Part shown: one piece after another, positions 25,659 to 32,980 of the stretch
Numbering within the stretch: position 1 is the stretch's first letter
Layout: every line of letters begins with the position of its first letter
Assembly (NCBI RefSeq): GCF_900156345.1
Contig: NZ_FTPP01000002.1
Span: 310,001 to 374,000, forward strand
Direction of reading: 5' to 3'
Source of the DNA: Pontibacter indicus
Lineage (GTDB): Bacteria > Bacteroidota > Bacteroidia > Cytophagales > Hymenobacteraceae
Length of the DNA stretch: 64,000 nucleotides
Program-made: the position numbers and the translations under genes
Notes under the pieces: generated by a model
What the model was told of the DNA's origin: nothing
The model's database searches: none
Seen by the model: the letters and a program-made list of their open reading frames with translations, nothing else

Positions 25659-26033
25659 CTACAAAAATACGACTTCTTTCACCACTTCCTCGCCCATGGT
25701 GCGGTTGAGCAATTCCACCACCTTGCTTTTACTCATATTGAGCTCGTGCTTGAGTGGGGCGGAGGTAAGGCGCACAAAGAGCTTTTGGTCTCTAAAGTAC
25801 AGTTCCTTGGTTTTAAGCGCAATCGGCTTGCCCATGATCTCCTCCCAACGCTGCACCAGGTCCACCTCATTTAGCTTGCCCTGCAGCCGGTAGGCCTTCA
25901 GCAGCCCTTTAATGCTGTCGCCGATGGTCTGCACGTCAGCCTTTCGCTTCGCGATCTCCTCTTTCTTCTTGTAGTAGCGCACGGGGGTGGTTGATTTTTG
26001 AATGAGCGGATCATTTTTCACAGCAGCATGCAT
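25659..26033 (-). CDS. DUF721/DciA-like protein
   Basis: This 124-residue DciA-type protein of the group thought to load the replicative helicase has the KH-like fold signature: LVQRWEEIMGKPIALKTKEL, KLFVRLTSAPLKHELNMSKSKVVELLN. The start is set at 26033 (MHAAVKND), because the longer start only adds poorly conserved residues. In many Bacteroidota this gene directly follows recF; here a sigZ/metallothionein pair sits between them. It is likely cytosolic and DNA-associated. Confidence 0.75.
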   Translation of the reverse strand: MHAAVKNDPLIQKSTTPVRYYKKKEEIAKRKADVQTIGDSIKGLLKAYRLQGKLNEVDLVQRWEEIMGKPIALKTKELYFRDQKLFVRLTSAPLKHELNMSKSKVVELLNRTMGEEVVKEVVFL

Positions 26034-26193
26034 CCGGGCAACTTCTGAAAAACGTCCAGTGGCTTTCCGGCAGGCTTCCAACGCCTCCCCGCAAAGCACA
26101 GGCAAAAGTAATCATAAAGCCGCAGAGTTACAGCTTACACGCTGATTATAAGTTGTACAGCAATAGCGTCTGATTAAAAGCACAGCGCTTCTG

Positions 26194-26736
26194 CTAGCTT
26201 TCGAAGCCACAGCGTTGGCAATTCTGCTCCCCCTTCAGCTTGCCCTGCGCGTCTACTTTAAATTGGCAGCATTCCACAAATTTCTCTTTCAGCATTTCTT
26301 TCGCGCGGTGCACCCTCGACTTGGTGTTGGCAAGCGACACCCCCAGCAGTTTGGCTACTTCCTGCTGCTTTCTGCCCTCCAGGTTTATCAGCTCGAGCAC
26401 ATTCCTGTACTTTTGGGGAAGCTCGTGGATGAATGACTCGAAGCAGCAGTACATGTCCCTGCTCTCCGGCTCCGAAAGTTTTTCGAGCGTTTTGTCCTGC
26501 AACTCAACCGATTGGCCAGCTTGCTTGTAAAAGTCTGTAATTTGGTTTCTGGTGATCTGATAGGCCCAGGCCTGCACGCGGGAATGATCTTTCAGGCGGT
26601 GCAGGTTGAGATGGATCTTGATGAAAACCTCCTGCAGAATATCCTCCGCCTCCGCCTGGTTTCTGACTCTTTTCAGAATGAAGCGGTAGAGGTTCTCTCT
26701 CAGGCCATTCCAGATATGTAAAGTGTCTTTTTGCAT
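26194..26736 (-). CDS. sigZ: SigZ-type ECF sigma factor with Cys-rich tail
   Basis: This 180-residue ECF sigma factor has region 2 (ILQEVFIKIHLNLHRLKDHSRVQAWAYQITRNQITDFYK) and region 4 (LPQKYRNVLELINLEGRKQQEVAKLLGVSLANTKSRVHRAKEMLKEK). The tail (ECC, then CQRC) holds four cysteines that could bind metal or form disulfides, as in other SigZ proteins. An internal CC lies near residue 93. No anti-sigma gene is adjacent. The metallothionein-like gene is 52 bp upstream on the same strand, so the pair may respond to metal or thiol stress. Confidence 0.85.
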   Translation of the reverse strand: MQKDTLHIWNGLRENLYRFILKRVRNQAEAEDILQEVFIKIHLNLHRLKDHSRVQAWAYQITRNQITDFYKQAGQSVELQDKTLEKLSEPESRDMYCCFESFIHELPQKYRNVLELINLEGRKQQEVAKLLGVSLANTKSRVHRAKEMLKEKFVECCQFKVDAQGKLKGEQNCQRCGFES

Positions 26737-26788
26737 TTGGAGTAATTTTAAAGTGAGAAGAGATTCCCCCTCCTCACCTTATACCTTG

Positions 26789-26947
26789 CTAACAACAGTT
26801 TACGCAGTTTTCACACTCGCATTGGTCGCATGTGCACTGGCCATCGGCACAGTTTACGCAATCGCAATTGGGGCATTCGCAGTCGGGGAAGGCGCAGCCT
26901 CCTTGTTTATTTTCGGTCTCTTCGTTGAGCAGCATGATCGTCTTCAT
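26789..26947 (-). CDS. Metallothionein-like Cys-rich protein
   Basis: This 52-residue protein has 13 cysteines and no His after a short acidic N-terminus (MKTIMLLNEETENKQ). The Cys motifs are mostly CxC and CxxC (PDCEC, PNCDC, GQCTC, DQCEC), ending VNCC. Such spacing is typical of metal-thiolate cluster proteins that bind Zn, Cd or Cu. ATG 26947 is preferred over 26995 because the Cys block starts soon after. It lies directly upstream of sigZ, same strand. It is not clearly a known bacterial SmtA family. Confidence 0.75.
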   Translation of the reverse strand: MKTIMLLNEETENKQGGCAFPDCECPNCDCVNCADGQCTCDQCECENCVNCC

Positions 26948-27099
26948 AAGATTGAGTTTTAAGTTTATCTGTGCTGTAGACTGCCGAAGCTCCAAAAGGA
27001 TTCACATTTCGGAGGTATAATTTATTCTGTGGCTCAATCAAATGTCTTTCTACCTGCTAACATCAATCCGAGGTATAAAGTTGAGTGAGCTCTCAACAA

Positions 27100-28206
27100 T
27101 CACCCAATCACCTTCACCGTTCCCTCTTTCACCTCAAACCTGCGGATCTGCTCCGACAGGTTCTCCAGAATCTTGTCTGTCCGCTCCAAATGGGTATCTG
27201 TCAAAAATATTTGGCCGAAGGTATGGGCGGCAACCATTTGCATGAGCTTGGTGATGCGCTTCTCGTCGAGGCGGTCGAAGATGTCGTCGAGGAGGAGGAG
27301 GGGCTTGTGGTGCTGGCGTTCGGACATCACCTCGAAGTGCGCCAGTTTCAGGGCGATCACATAGCTCTTCTGTTGCCCCTGCGAGCCAAAGTGCTTTACC
27401 GGATTGTCATCCATCAGGAACACGAAATCGTCTTTGTGCGTGCCCACAGTGGTGCGCTGCAGGGCGCGGTCCTTTTGCTCGGCCTGCTCCAGCAGCTGGG
27501 CAAAATTAGCCCCGGGTAGCTGACTTTTGTAGGTGAGCGTCACGGCTTCGTGGCTGTCGGAGATGTGGCGGTAGTGCTTCTGGAACACCGGCACAAAGGT
27601 CTCCAGGAAAGCCATACGCTCCTGCGCCAGCTGCTCGCCCAGCGGCACCAACTGCTCGTTGAGGATATGCAGAAAGTCGCGGTCGAAGTAGCGGCGCTCG
27701 GCAAACTGCTTGAGCAGGGAGTTGCGCTGCTTCAGGATGTAGTTGTACTGGATAAGCTGCTCCAGGTAGGTATGGTTGAGCTGCGAGATAAGGCTATCAA
27801 AATACTTGCGACGCTCCTCGCTGCCCTCCCGGATCAGGTCGGTATCATAAGGCGAGATGAGCACTACCGGAAAACGGCCGATGTGGTCGCTCATCTTCTC
27901 ATAGGCCACCTTGTTGTGCAGCACGGTTTTCTTCTGGCCCTGCTTCAGGCTGCAGGTCACCGTGTGCTTCTCGTCGTCAATCTTAAAGCGGCCTTTCACC
28001 ATAAAATACTCCCCGCCCTGCTTGATGTTGAGGGCATCCGAGCTGTTGAAGGCGCTACGCGTCATGGACAGGTAATGGATGGCGTCGAGCAGGTTGGTCT
28101 TGCCGCTGCCGTTGTCGCCGATGAAGCAGTTTATGTGCGGCGAGAAACTAATGTTTGCATCGTCGTAGTTCTTGAAAAACAGCAGACTTAGATTTTCGAG
28201 GAGCAT
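27100..28206 (-). CDS. recF: DNA replication/repair protein RecF
   Basis: This 368-residue ABC-type ATPase helps load RecA on gapped DNA with RecO and RecR. Walker A is GDNGSGKTNLL (about residue 31), the signature motif is FGSQGQQKS and Walker B is LLLLDDIFDRLD. Length and motifs are normal. It is transcribed divergently from pdhA. On its downstream side come the metallothionein-like gene, sigZ and dciA. Confidence 0.95.
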   Translation of the reverse strand: MLLENLSLLFFKNYDDANISFSPHINCFIGDNGSGKTNLLDAIHYLSMTRSAFNSSDALNIKQGGEYFMVKGRFKIDDEKHTVTCSLKQGQKKTVLHNKVAYEKMSDHIGRFPVVLISPYDTDLIREGSEERRKYFDSLISQLNHTYLEQLIQYNYILKQRNSLLKQFAERRYFDRDFLHILNEQLVPLGEQLAQERMAFLETFVPVFQKHYRHISDSHEAVTLTYKSQLPGANFAQLLEQAEQKDRALQRTTVGTHKDDFVFLMDDNPVKHFGSQGQQKSYVIALKLAHFEVMSERQHHKPLLLLDDIFDRLDEKRITKLMQMVAAHTFGQIFLTDTHLERTDKILENLSEQIRRFEVKEGTVKVIG

Positions 28207-28337
28207 TAGTTTCTTCTTGATTACTTTTTTCCTTAATTTCGCAAGCTAAAACCAGGCAGTGGGCTGATTTTTCGCCTCTTGGGGCCAGAATCCTGCTAAA
28301 ATACTGTACGAACATCAATAACGATACTTTAATACCC

Positions 28338-29384
28338 ATGGCTGATACGAAAGAAAAGGCAAAAGCAAAGTCGCAGAAGGCAAAGGTACAGGCTGAACCA
28401 TCATTTTCAAAAGAGACTTACATGCAGTGGTATGAGTCGATGAAACTCATGCGCCGTTTTGAAGAAAAGTCTGGTCAGCTGTATGGCCAGCAGAAAATTA
28501 AAGGCTTCTGCCACCTCTACATTGGTCAGGAGGCTTGCGTGGCCGGTGCTGTTTCAGCGCTCACCAAAGACGATAAGTGGATTACCGCTTACCGTGACCA
28601 CGCGCACCCGCTGGCGTTGGGTACCAGCCCGAACGCGATCATGGCCGAGATGTTTGCCAAGGTGACCGGCTGCTCTAAAGGCAAAGGCGGTTCGATGCAC
28701 ATGTTCGACAAAGAAGTGAACTTCATGGGCGGACACGGCATTGTGGGCGGTCAGGTGCCACTGGGCGCAGGTATAGCCTTTGCCGAGAAGTATAACAAGA
28801 CCGGCAACCTGTGTATTTGCTACATGGGCGACGGTGCGGTGCGTCAGGGTGCCTTCCACGAGGCCCTGAACATGGCCATGACCTGGAAGCTTCCGGTGAT
28901 CTTCGTGATCGAGAACAACGGCTACGCGATGGGTACTTCCGTAACGCGTACTTCTAACGTGACAGAGCTTTACAAGCTGGGCTTGGCGTTCGACATGCCG
29001 TCGGAGCCGGTTGAAGCCATGAGCGTGGAGAATGTGCACAACGCGGTGTCAAGAGCCGCTGAGCGTGCCCGCGCCGGAGAAGGACCAACCCTGCTCGAGT
29101 TCAGAACATACCGCTACAAAGGGCACTCTATGTCTGACCCTGCCAAGTATAGAACCAAGGAGGAATTGGAAGACTACAAAGGCCGTGACTCGATAGAGGC
29201 TGTGAAGGCGACCATTCTGCAGAACGGATGGGCGACAGAAGAGGAACTTGACGAGATCGACGAGAAGCAGAAGCAGATCGTGGCCGAGTCGGTGAAATTT
29301 GCAGAGGAGTCCCCTTATCCGGATCCTTCTGAGCTCTACACCGACATTTACGTGGAGCCGAACTATCCATACATCATGGACTAA
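28338..29384 (+). CDS. pdhA: Pyruvate dehydrogenase E1 component, alpha subunit
   Basis: This 348-residue thiamine-diphosphate enzyme subunit decarboxylates pyruvate and reduces the lipoyl arm of E2. The ThDP/Mg motif is GDGAVRQGAFHEALNMAMTWKLPVIFVIENN. The conserved YRDHAHPLALG and the phospho-loop-like TYRYKGHSMSDPA are present. The N-terminus has a Lys/Ala-rich extension of about 25 residues (KEKAKAKSQKAKVQ) that is probably disordered. E1 beta is not adjacent, so the subunits are encoded apart. Confidence 0.93.
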   Translation: MADTKEKAKAKSQKAKVQAEPSFSKETYMQWYESMKLMRRFEEKSGQLYGQQKIKGFCHLYIGQEACVAGAVSALTKDDKWITAYRDHAHPLALGTSPNAIMAEMFAKVTGCSKGKGGSMHMFDKEVNFMGGHGIVGGQVPLGAGIAFAEKYNKTGNLCICYMGDGAVRQGAFHEALNMAMTWKLPVIFVIENNGYAMGTSVTRTSNVTELYKLGLAFDMPSEPVEAMSVENVHNAVSRAAERARAGEGPTLLEFRTYRYKGHSMSDPAKYRTKEELEDYKGRDSIEAVKATILQNGWATEEELDEIDEKQKQIVAESVKFAEESPYPDPSELYTDIYVEPNYPYIMD

Positions 29385-29445
29385 ATGCTAAAAATTTGAA
29401 GATTAGGAATTAAAAAACATAAATTTGATGTTCTGGTCTTTGAGA

Positions 29446-29478
29446 TTTGGAACAAATCGCTTTTAATTTCTATTTTTG
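29446..29478 (+). promoter_or_regulatory. Predicted promoter (TTTG-N21-TATTTTTG)
   Basis: TTTG at 29446 and TATTTTTG at 29471 match the Bacteroidota sigma-A consensus with 21-nt spacing. Transcription would start near 29485, about 20 nt before the TPR gene ATG. Confidence 0.65.
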
Positions 29479-29503
29479 AATCCCTATTTTTTCAATTAAA
29501 CTA

Positions 29504-30223
29504 ATGGCAAAAGAGACAGTAAAGAAGCACAGCGAATTTGAGGAGCTGGTAGAGAATCCGGATGCGTTGGCAGAGCGCCTGACAACAGGTTCGGAGGACT
29601 TCGTGAAGAAAAATAGAACCATGCTGCTCGGTGTGTTTGCCGCCATTGCCGCTCTTATCGTTGGAGGTTTCCTTTATTATAACCACCGCACGACTCAGAA
29701 CCAGGAAGCACACGAAGCCATGTTCCAGGCTGTGTACTACTTCGAGGCCGACTCGCTGAACAAAGCCCTGAACGGCGACGGACAGTACGACGGTTTGCTG
29801 AGCATTGCAGATGAGTATAGCGGAACAGATGCCGGCAACCTGGCTAATTTCTATGCTGGTGTTGCTTTACTGAAGCAGGGAAGCTTTGCTGAGGCGCAGT
29901 CTCATCTGGAAGACTTCAAATCGGACGACTACCTGATGCAGGCGCGTGCCTACAGCCTGACGGGCGATGCCCTCTCTGAGCAGGGCAAGCACAAGGAAGC
30001 CGCAGACCTGTATAACAAAGCCGCTAACCACAACAGCAACGCATACTTCTCGCCACAGTACCTGATGAAGGCTGCCGTAGCGTACGAAGCCGCCAACGAC
30101 TTCAAAGCTGCTGCCAACACGTACGACAAGATCATCAAAGATTATGCAACGTCAGCTGAAGTTACTGATGCCAAAAAATACAAGGCGCTTGCTGAGTCAC
30201 TGGCCGGCACAGCTGCCAAATAA
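29504..30223 (+). CDS. TPR protein with single membrane anchor (YfgM-like)
   Basis: This 239-residue protein has one transmembrane helix (about residues 41-61), after which tetratricopeptide-like helices fill the periplasmic part (for example NFYAGVALLKQGSFAEAQSHLEDF and LTGDALSEQGKHKEAADLYNKAA). The topology resembles YfgM/ancillary SecYEG or tol-pal TPR proteins. It lies in the conserved Bacteroidota order TPR-ribH. The role is probably a scaffold or chaperone for exported proteins. Confidence 0.8.
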   Translation: MAKETVKKHSEFEELVENPDALAERLTTGSEDFVKKNRTMLLGVFAAIAALIVGGFLYYNHRTTQNQEAHEAMFQAVYYFEADSLNKALNGDGQYDGLLSIADEYSGTDAGNLANFYAGVALLKQGSFAEAQSHLEDFKSDDYLMQARAYSLTGDALSEQGKHKEAADLYNKAANHNSNAYFSPQYLMKAAVAYEAANDFKAAANTYDKIIKDYATSAEVTDAKKYKALAESLAGTAAK

Positions 30224-30251
30224 GATTCTATAGGCAAATGCCTATGTATAG

Positions 30252-30289
30252 AGCGCTTTTGTCTTTCCGGCAGAAGCGCTTCTTTTTTT
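30252..30289 (+). terminator. Terminator after TPR gene
   Basis: A 7-bp stem AGCGCTT/AAGCGCT with a 15-nt loop is followed by a run of seven T. Confidence 0.75.
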
Positions 30290-30359
30290 AGGCCGGTGAG
30301 GATATAACACAGCAGCTATACCTGTGCGGGGTCTGACGCTATACCTATACCTGCAAAAA

Positions 30360-30394
30360 CAACCATCAACAATTTAGCAATCAACAATTCAATC
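30360..30394 (+). repeat. Dispersed AT-rich word in ribH leader
   Basis: CAACAATTTAGCAATCAACA and its neighbours match the words at 3150-3186 (reverse complement) and 47960-48010. It sits directly before the ribH start, so it lies in the mRNA leader. No FMN riboswitch fold was seen. Confidence 0.55.
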
Positions 30395-30396
30395 AC

Positions 30397-30873
30397 ATGG
30401 CTACTTCTCTTAAAAACCTGAACGATTACAAGAAAGAAGGCTTCGGCGATATATCAGAAAAGAAATTCGGCATTGTAGTAGCCGACTGGCACAGCGAAAT
30501 CACGGATGTGCTTTGTGCAGGTGCCATTGACACTCTGTTGAAACACGGGGCACAAAAGGAGCACATCTTCCGTAACACAGTGCCGGGCAGCTTCGAGCTA
30601 ACACTGGGCGCACAGTTCCTGGCCATGCAAGAAGAGATCGACGCCGTGATCTGTATCGGCGTGGTAATCAAAGGCGACACCAAGCACGACGATTACATCA
30701 ATCATGCAGTGGCAAACGGCCTGACGAATGTATCGCTTAAGTTTAACAAACCCGTTTCGTTTGGCCTGGTGACCACCAACAACTTGGAGCAGGCACTGGA
30801 CAGAGCCGGTGGCAAGCATGGCAATAAAGGTGTAGAGGCAGCCGCAGCGGCCATCCACATGCTTAGCTTCTAA
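30397..30873 (+). CDS. ribH: 6,7-Dimethyl-8-ribityllumazine synthase
   Basis: This 158-residue enzyme condenses a ribityl-pyrimidine with dihydroxybutanone phosphate in riboflavin synthesis. It has the substrate motifs IVVADWHSEIT, VPGSFELTLGA, CIGVVIKGDTKHDDYI (including the catalytic His region) and FGLVTTNNLEQALDRAGGKHGNKG. Length and order are standard. Its neighbour upstream is the membrane TPR protein; a terminator follows within 30 bp. Confidence 0.95.
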   Translation: MATSLKNLNDYKKEGFGDISEKKFGIVVADWHSEITDVLCAGAIDTLLKHGAQKEHIFRNTVPGSFELTLGAQFLAMQEEIDAVICIGVVIKGDTKHDDYINHAVANGLTNVSLKFNKPVSFGLVTTNNLEQALDRAGGKHGNKGVEAAAAAIHMLSF

Positions 30874-30898
30874 GCTGGGGCAGGTATACAGGAATAAC

Positions 30899-30933
30899 AA
30901 AAGGCCCTTGCTAACTTGTAGCAAGGGCCTTTT
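30899..30933 (+). terminator. Terminator after ribH
   Basis: A perfect 15-bp stem with a 5-nt loop (AAAAGGCCCTTGCTA / TAGCAAGGGCCTTTT) is T-rich on both strands, so it can serve ribH and the converging outer-membrane gene. Confidence 0.88.
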
Positions 30934-30985
30934 GAGTTTATAGTGTGAAACGCAGGTATAGTCGGTCTAGAAACTATAACCTGGG

Positions 30986-31582
30986 CTAGAAGTTAAAGCC
31001 GATCGCTATACCTGGCCGAAGAGAGAAGCCGCCTCCTACAAGCATGTCACCGATGATGCCTGCATCAAAGTCTTCTTCTGTCCCTACATTCACCTTTAGG
31101 TTGCCACCGTTGTAGCCGGCACCCAAAAACATGTCGAAGGTAAAGCCGCTGTTGAACACCCACTGGTTGCCGATGGCCACGCCAGCTCCTGCTGGTTTGT
31201 AGGTGGCGCTGTAGGTGCGGCCTTCTTCGTCCTTTTTCTCGGCTGTCAGTTTAAAACTCCTGATGCGGCCATAGCCGGCCACGTACGGCCCTGAGGGGGC
31301 TACTTTGTTTTCAGAAAAGTAGTAGCGCACCTCCGGCGTAAAGCCATACCCTCTGAACTTGACATCCGAAACAGAGATGCCCGTTATGGAGGCGCCCAGC
31401 TGCGCACTCAGGTTGTCAGTAATGGCATACTCCAGAAAGCCGGAGCCCGTGGCGGCGAAGGCACTAATGGGATTTACCTTGATAACGGCCCTTTTGGGCT
31501 GTTGTGCCTGGGCCTGAGCTTGCTCGGCAGGTATAAAAAGAAGTGCCGCAGCGGCAAAAGCGAGTAGGATGCTGTTTTTCAT
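30986..31582 (-). CDS. Outer-membrane beta-barrel protein
   Basis: This 198-residue exported protein has a signal peptide (residues 1-24, AQAQAQ). Alternating hydrophobic strands follow (FLEYAITDNLSAQLGASIT, GYGFTPEVRYYF, YVAGYGRIRSF, GFTFDMFLGAGY) and it ends with aromatic FNF, the usual barrel-insertion signal. It resembles the DUF3575/OmpW-like small porin group. ATG 31582 is preferred over 31648 because it gives a direct signal peptide. The role is unknown. Confidence 0.75.
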   Translation of the reverse strand: MKNSILLAFAAAALLFIPAEQAQAQAQQPKRAVIKVNPISAFAATGSGFLEYAITDNLSAQLGASITGISVSDVKFRGYGFTPEVRYYFSENKVAPSGPYVAGYGRIRSFKLTAEKKDEEGRTYSATYKPAGAGVAIGNQWVFNSGFTFDMFLGAGYNGGNLKVNVGTEEDFDAGIIGDMLVGGGFSLRPGIAIGFNF

Positions 31583-31928
31583 ATAAAGTTGTGCGTATTC
31601 CAAATTGACTAAAGCCTGAGCCTGTTTCAGGCTATCAGCAAGTTCCATTCCAGTATTGCGGCTACCCGAATAAAAGAGCGGGAAGACAAATTTAAAATTA
31701 AAATAGAGAGGGCGGGTAGCAAAATATAGATATAACTTCTATTTTTGCACGAAATTTAGCTTAAATAATAACCTGAACATCAGTGCGGTTCGATTTTTGG
31801 GCTTAAGTTTGAAGAGTAAACTAAATCGCAACCTTTTCTGTTGAGTAGGCACAAACACAAACACGACGGAGGGGCGGTTTTTTTGACAAGTAAGACAAAA
31901 AACTATAACCTAGTTCTAAGATAGTATA

Positions 31929-32318
31929 ATGAACACAAACGAAGAGAAACAGCGGTATTCCCGTGAGGAATTGGCAGAGTTTGAAGCGATCATTCAGGAG
32001 AAGCTGACAAATGCGCGTAAGGAGGTATCTTTCATAAAGGAGACCCTGAGCCGTAAGAACGATTCGGGTACCGATAACACGGCATCTCCGACCAAAGTAC
32101 TGGAAGACGGTGCAGACACAGCCGAAAAGGAAAGCCTGAACCAGCTGGCCTCGCGTCAGATGAAGTTCATCCAGCAGCTGGAAAATGCCCTGATACGTAT
32201 TAAAAACGGTACTTATGGCGTTTGTATTGTTACAGGCAAGTTGATCCCGAAAGAGAGACTGCGTGCCGTGCCGCATACACAGCATACCATCGAAGCCAAG
32301 CTTCAGCGTAACGACTAG
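31929..32318 (+). CDS. TraR/DksA-like protein lacking zinc-finger cysteines
   Basis: This 129-residue protein has a coiled-coil N-terminal half and a DksA-type C-terminal part (ENALIRIKNGTYGVCIVTGKLIPKERLRAVPHTQ). Of the four zinc-binding Cys expected only one remains, so it cannot form the usual zinc finger. It may still enter the RNA polymerase secondary channel. A long leader (about 180 nt, with TATTTTTG at 31740 as a possible -7 element) precedes it. scpB follows 12 bp later, so the two likely form an operon. Confidence 0.78.
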   Translation: MNTNEEKQRYSREELAEFEAIIQEKLTNARKEVSFIKETLSRKNDSGTDNTASPTKVLEDGADTAEKESLNQLASRQMKFIQQLENALIRIKNGTYGVCIVTGKLIPKERLRAVPHTQHTIEAKLQRND

Positions 32319-32330
32319 CACATTTTTACT

Positions 32331-32891
32331 TTGAATATACTGCAGAACCATATTCAGGCACTGGTTTTTTGTGCCCAATCGCCAATCAGCATCGAAGAAA
32401 TACAGCGCTGCCTAGCAGAGTCGCTGCAGATGGAGGTGCAGGTGGGCGACGTATTGGAAGCTGTTGAGAACATCAATGAGCAACTAAACGATGCTGGTTT
32501 TGCCTTTCAGATATACGCGATCGGGGGCGGCTACCAATTCCTGACCAAACCGGAGTACCAGGAAACGGTGAGCACCTACCTGAAGCACAAGTCAAAAAAG
32601 AAATTGTCAGCGTCTTCTCTGGAGACGCTGGCAATTATTGCCTACAAGCAGCCGATCACCCGCTCGGCCGTGGAGCAGATTCGTGGCGTGGGCTGCGACT
32701 ACGCTATACACAAACTATTAGAGAAAGAGCTTATCGAGATCAAGGGTAAAGCCGATACCATAGGGAGACCCGTCCTGTACGGCACGTCTCAAAAGTTCAT
32801 GGACTACTTCGGTATTAACCACATCAAGGACCTTCCACAGCTAAAGGATTTCGCCTCAGAGGAAAACATGATCGGCGAAATAGCCGACTAG
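32331..32891 (+). CDS. scpB: Segregation and condensation protein ScpB
   Basis: This 186-residue partner of SMC-ScpA has tandem winged helices: HIQALVFCAQSPISIEEIQRCL at the start and SASSLETLAIIAYKQPITRSAVEQIRGVGCDYAIHKLLEKELIEIKGKADTIGRPVLYGTSQKFMDYFG later. The start is TTG at 32331, because the conserved first winged helix begins immediately and the first ATG would remove it. ScpA is not in the window. Confidence 0.92.
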   Translation: MNILQNHIQALVFCAQSPISIEEIQRCLAESLQMEVQVGDVLEAVENINEQLNDAGFAFQIYAIGGGYQFLTKPEYQETVSTYLKHKSKKKLSASSLETLAIIAYKQPITRSAVEQIRGVGCDYAIHKLLEKELIEIKGKADTIGRPVLYGTSQKFMDYFGINHIKDLPQLKDFASEENMIGEIAD

Positions 32892-32980
32892 CGAACCCCC
32901 ATCATTCATTAGAGTATACTATCTTACATATACTGCACACACAGGTACAGTAGCGATACTGCATCGATAATTATTATACA

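Noticed and set aside
30290-30396. FMN riboswitch upstream of ribH
   Set aside because: The leader is short and made of GGTATA words and an AT-rich repeat; no conserved FMN-box arrangement is visible.
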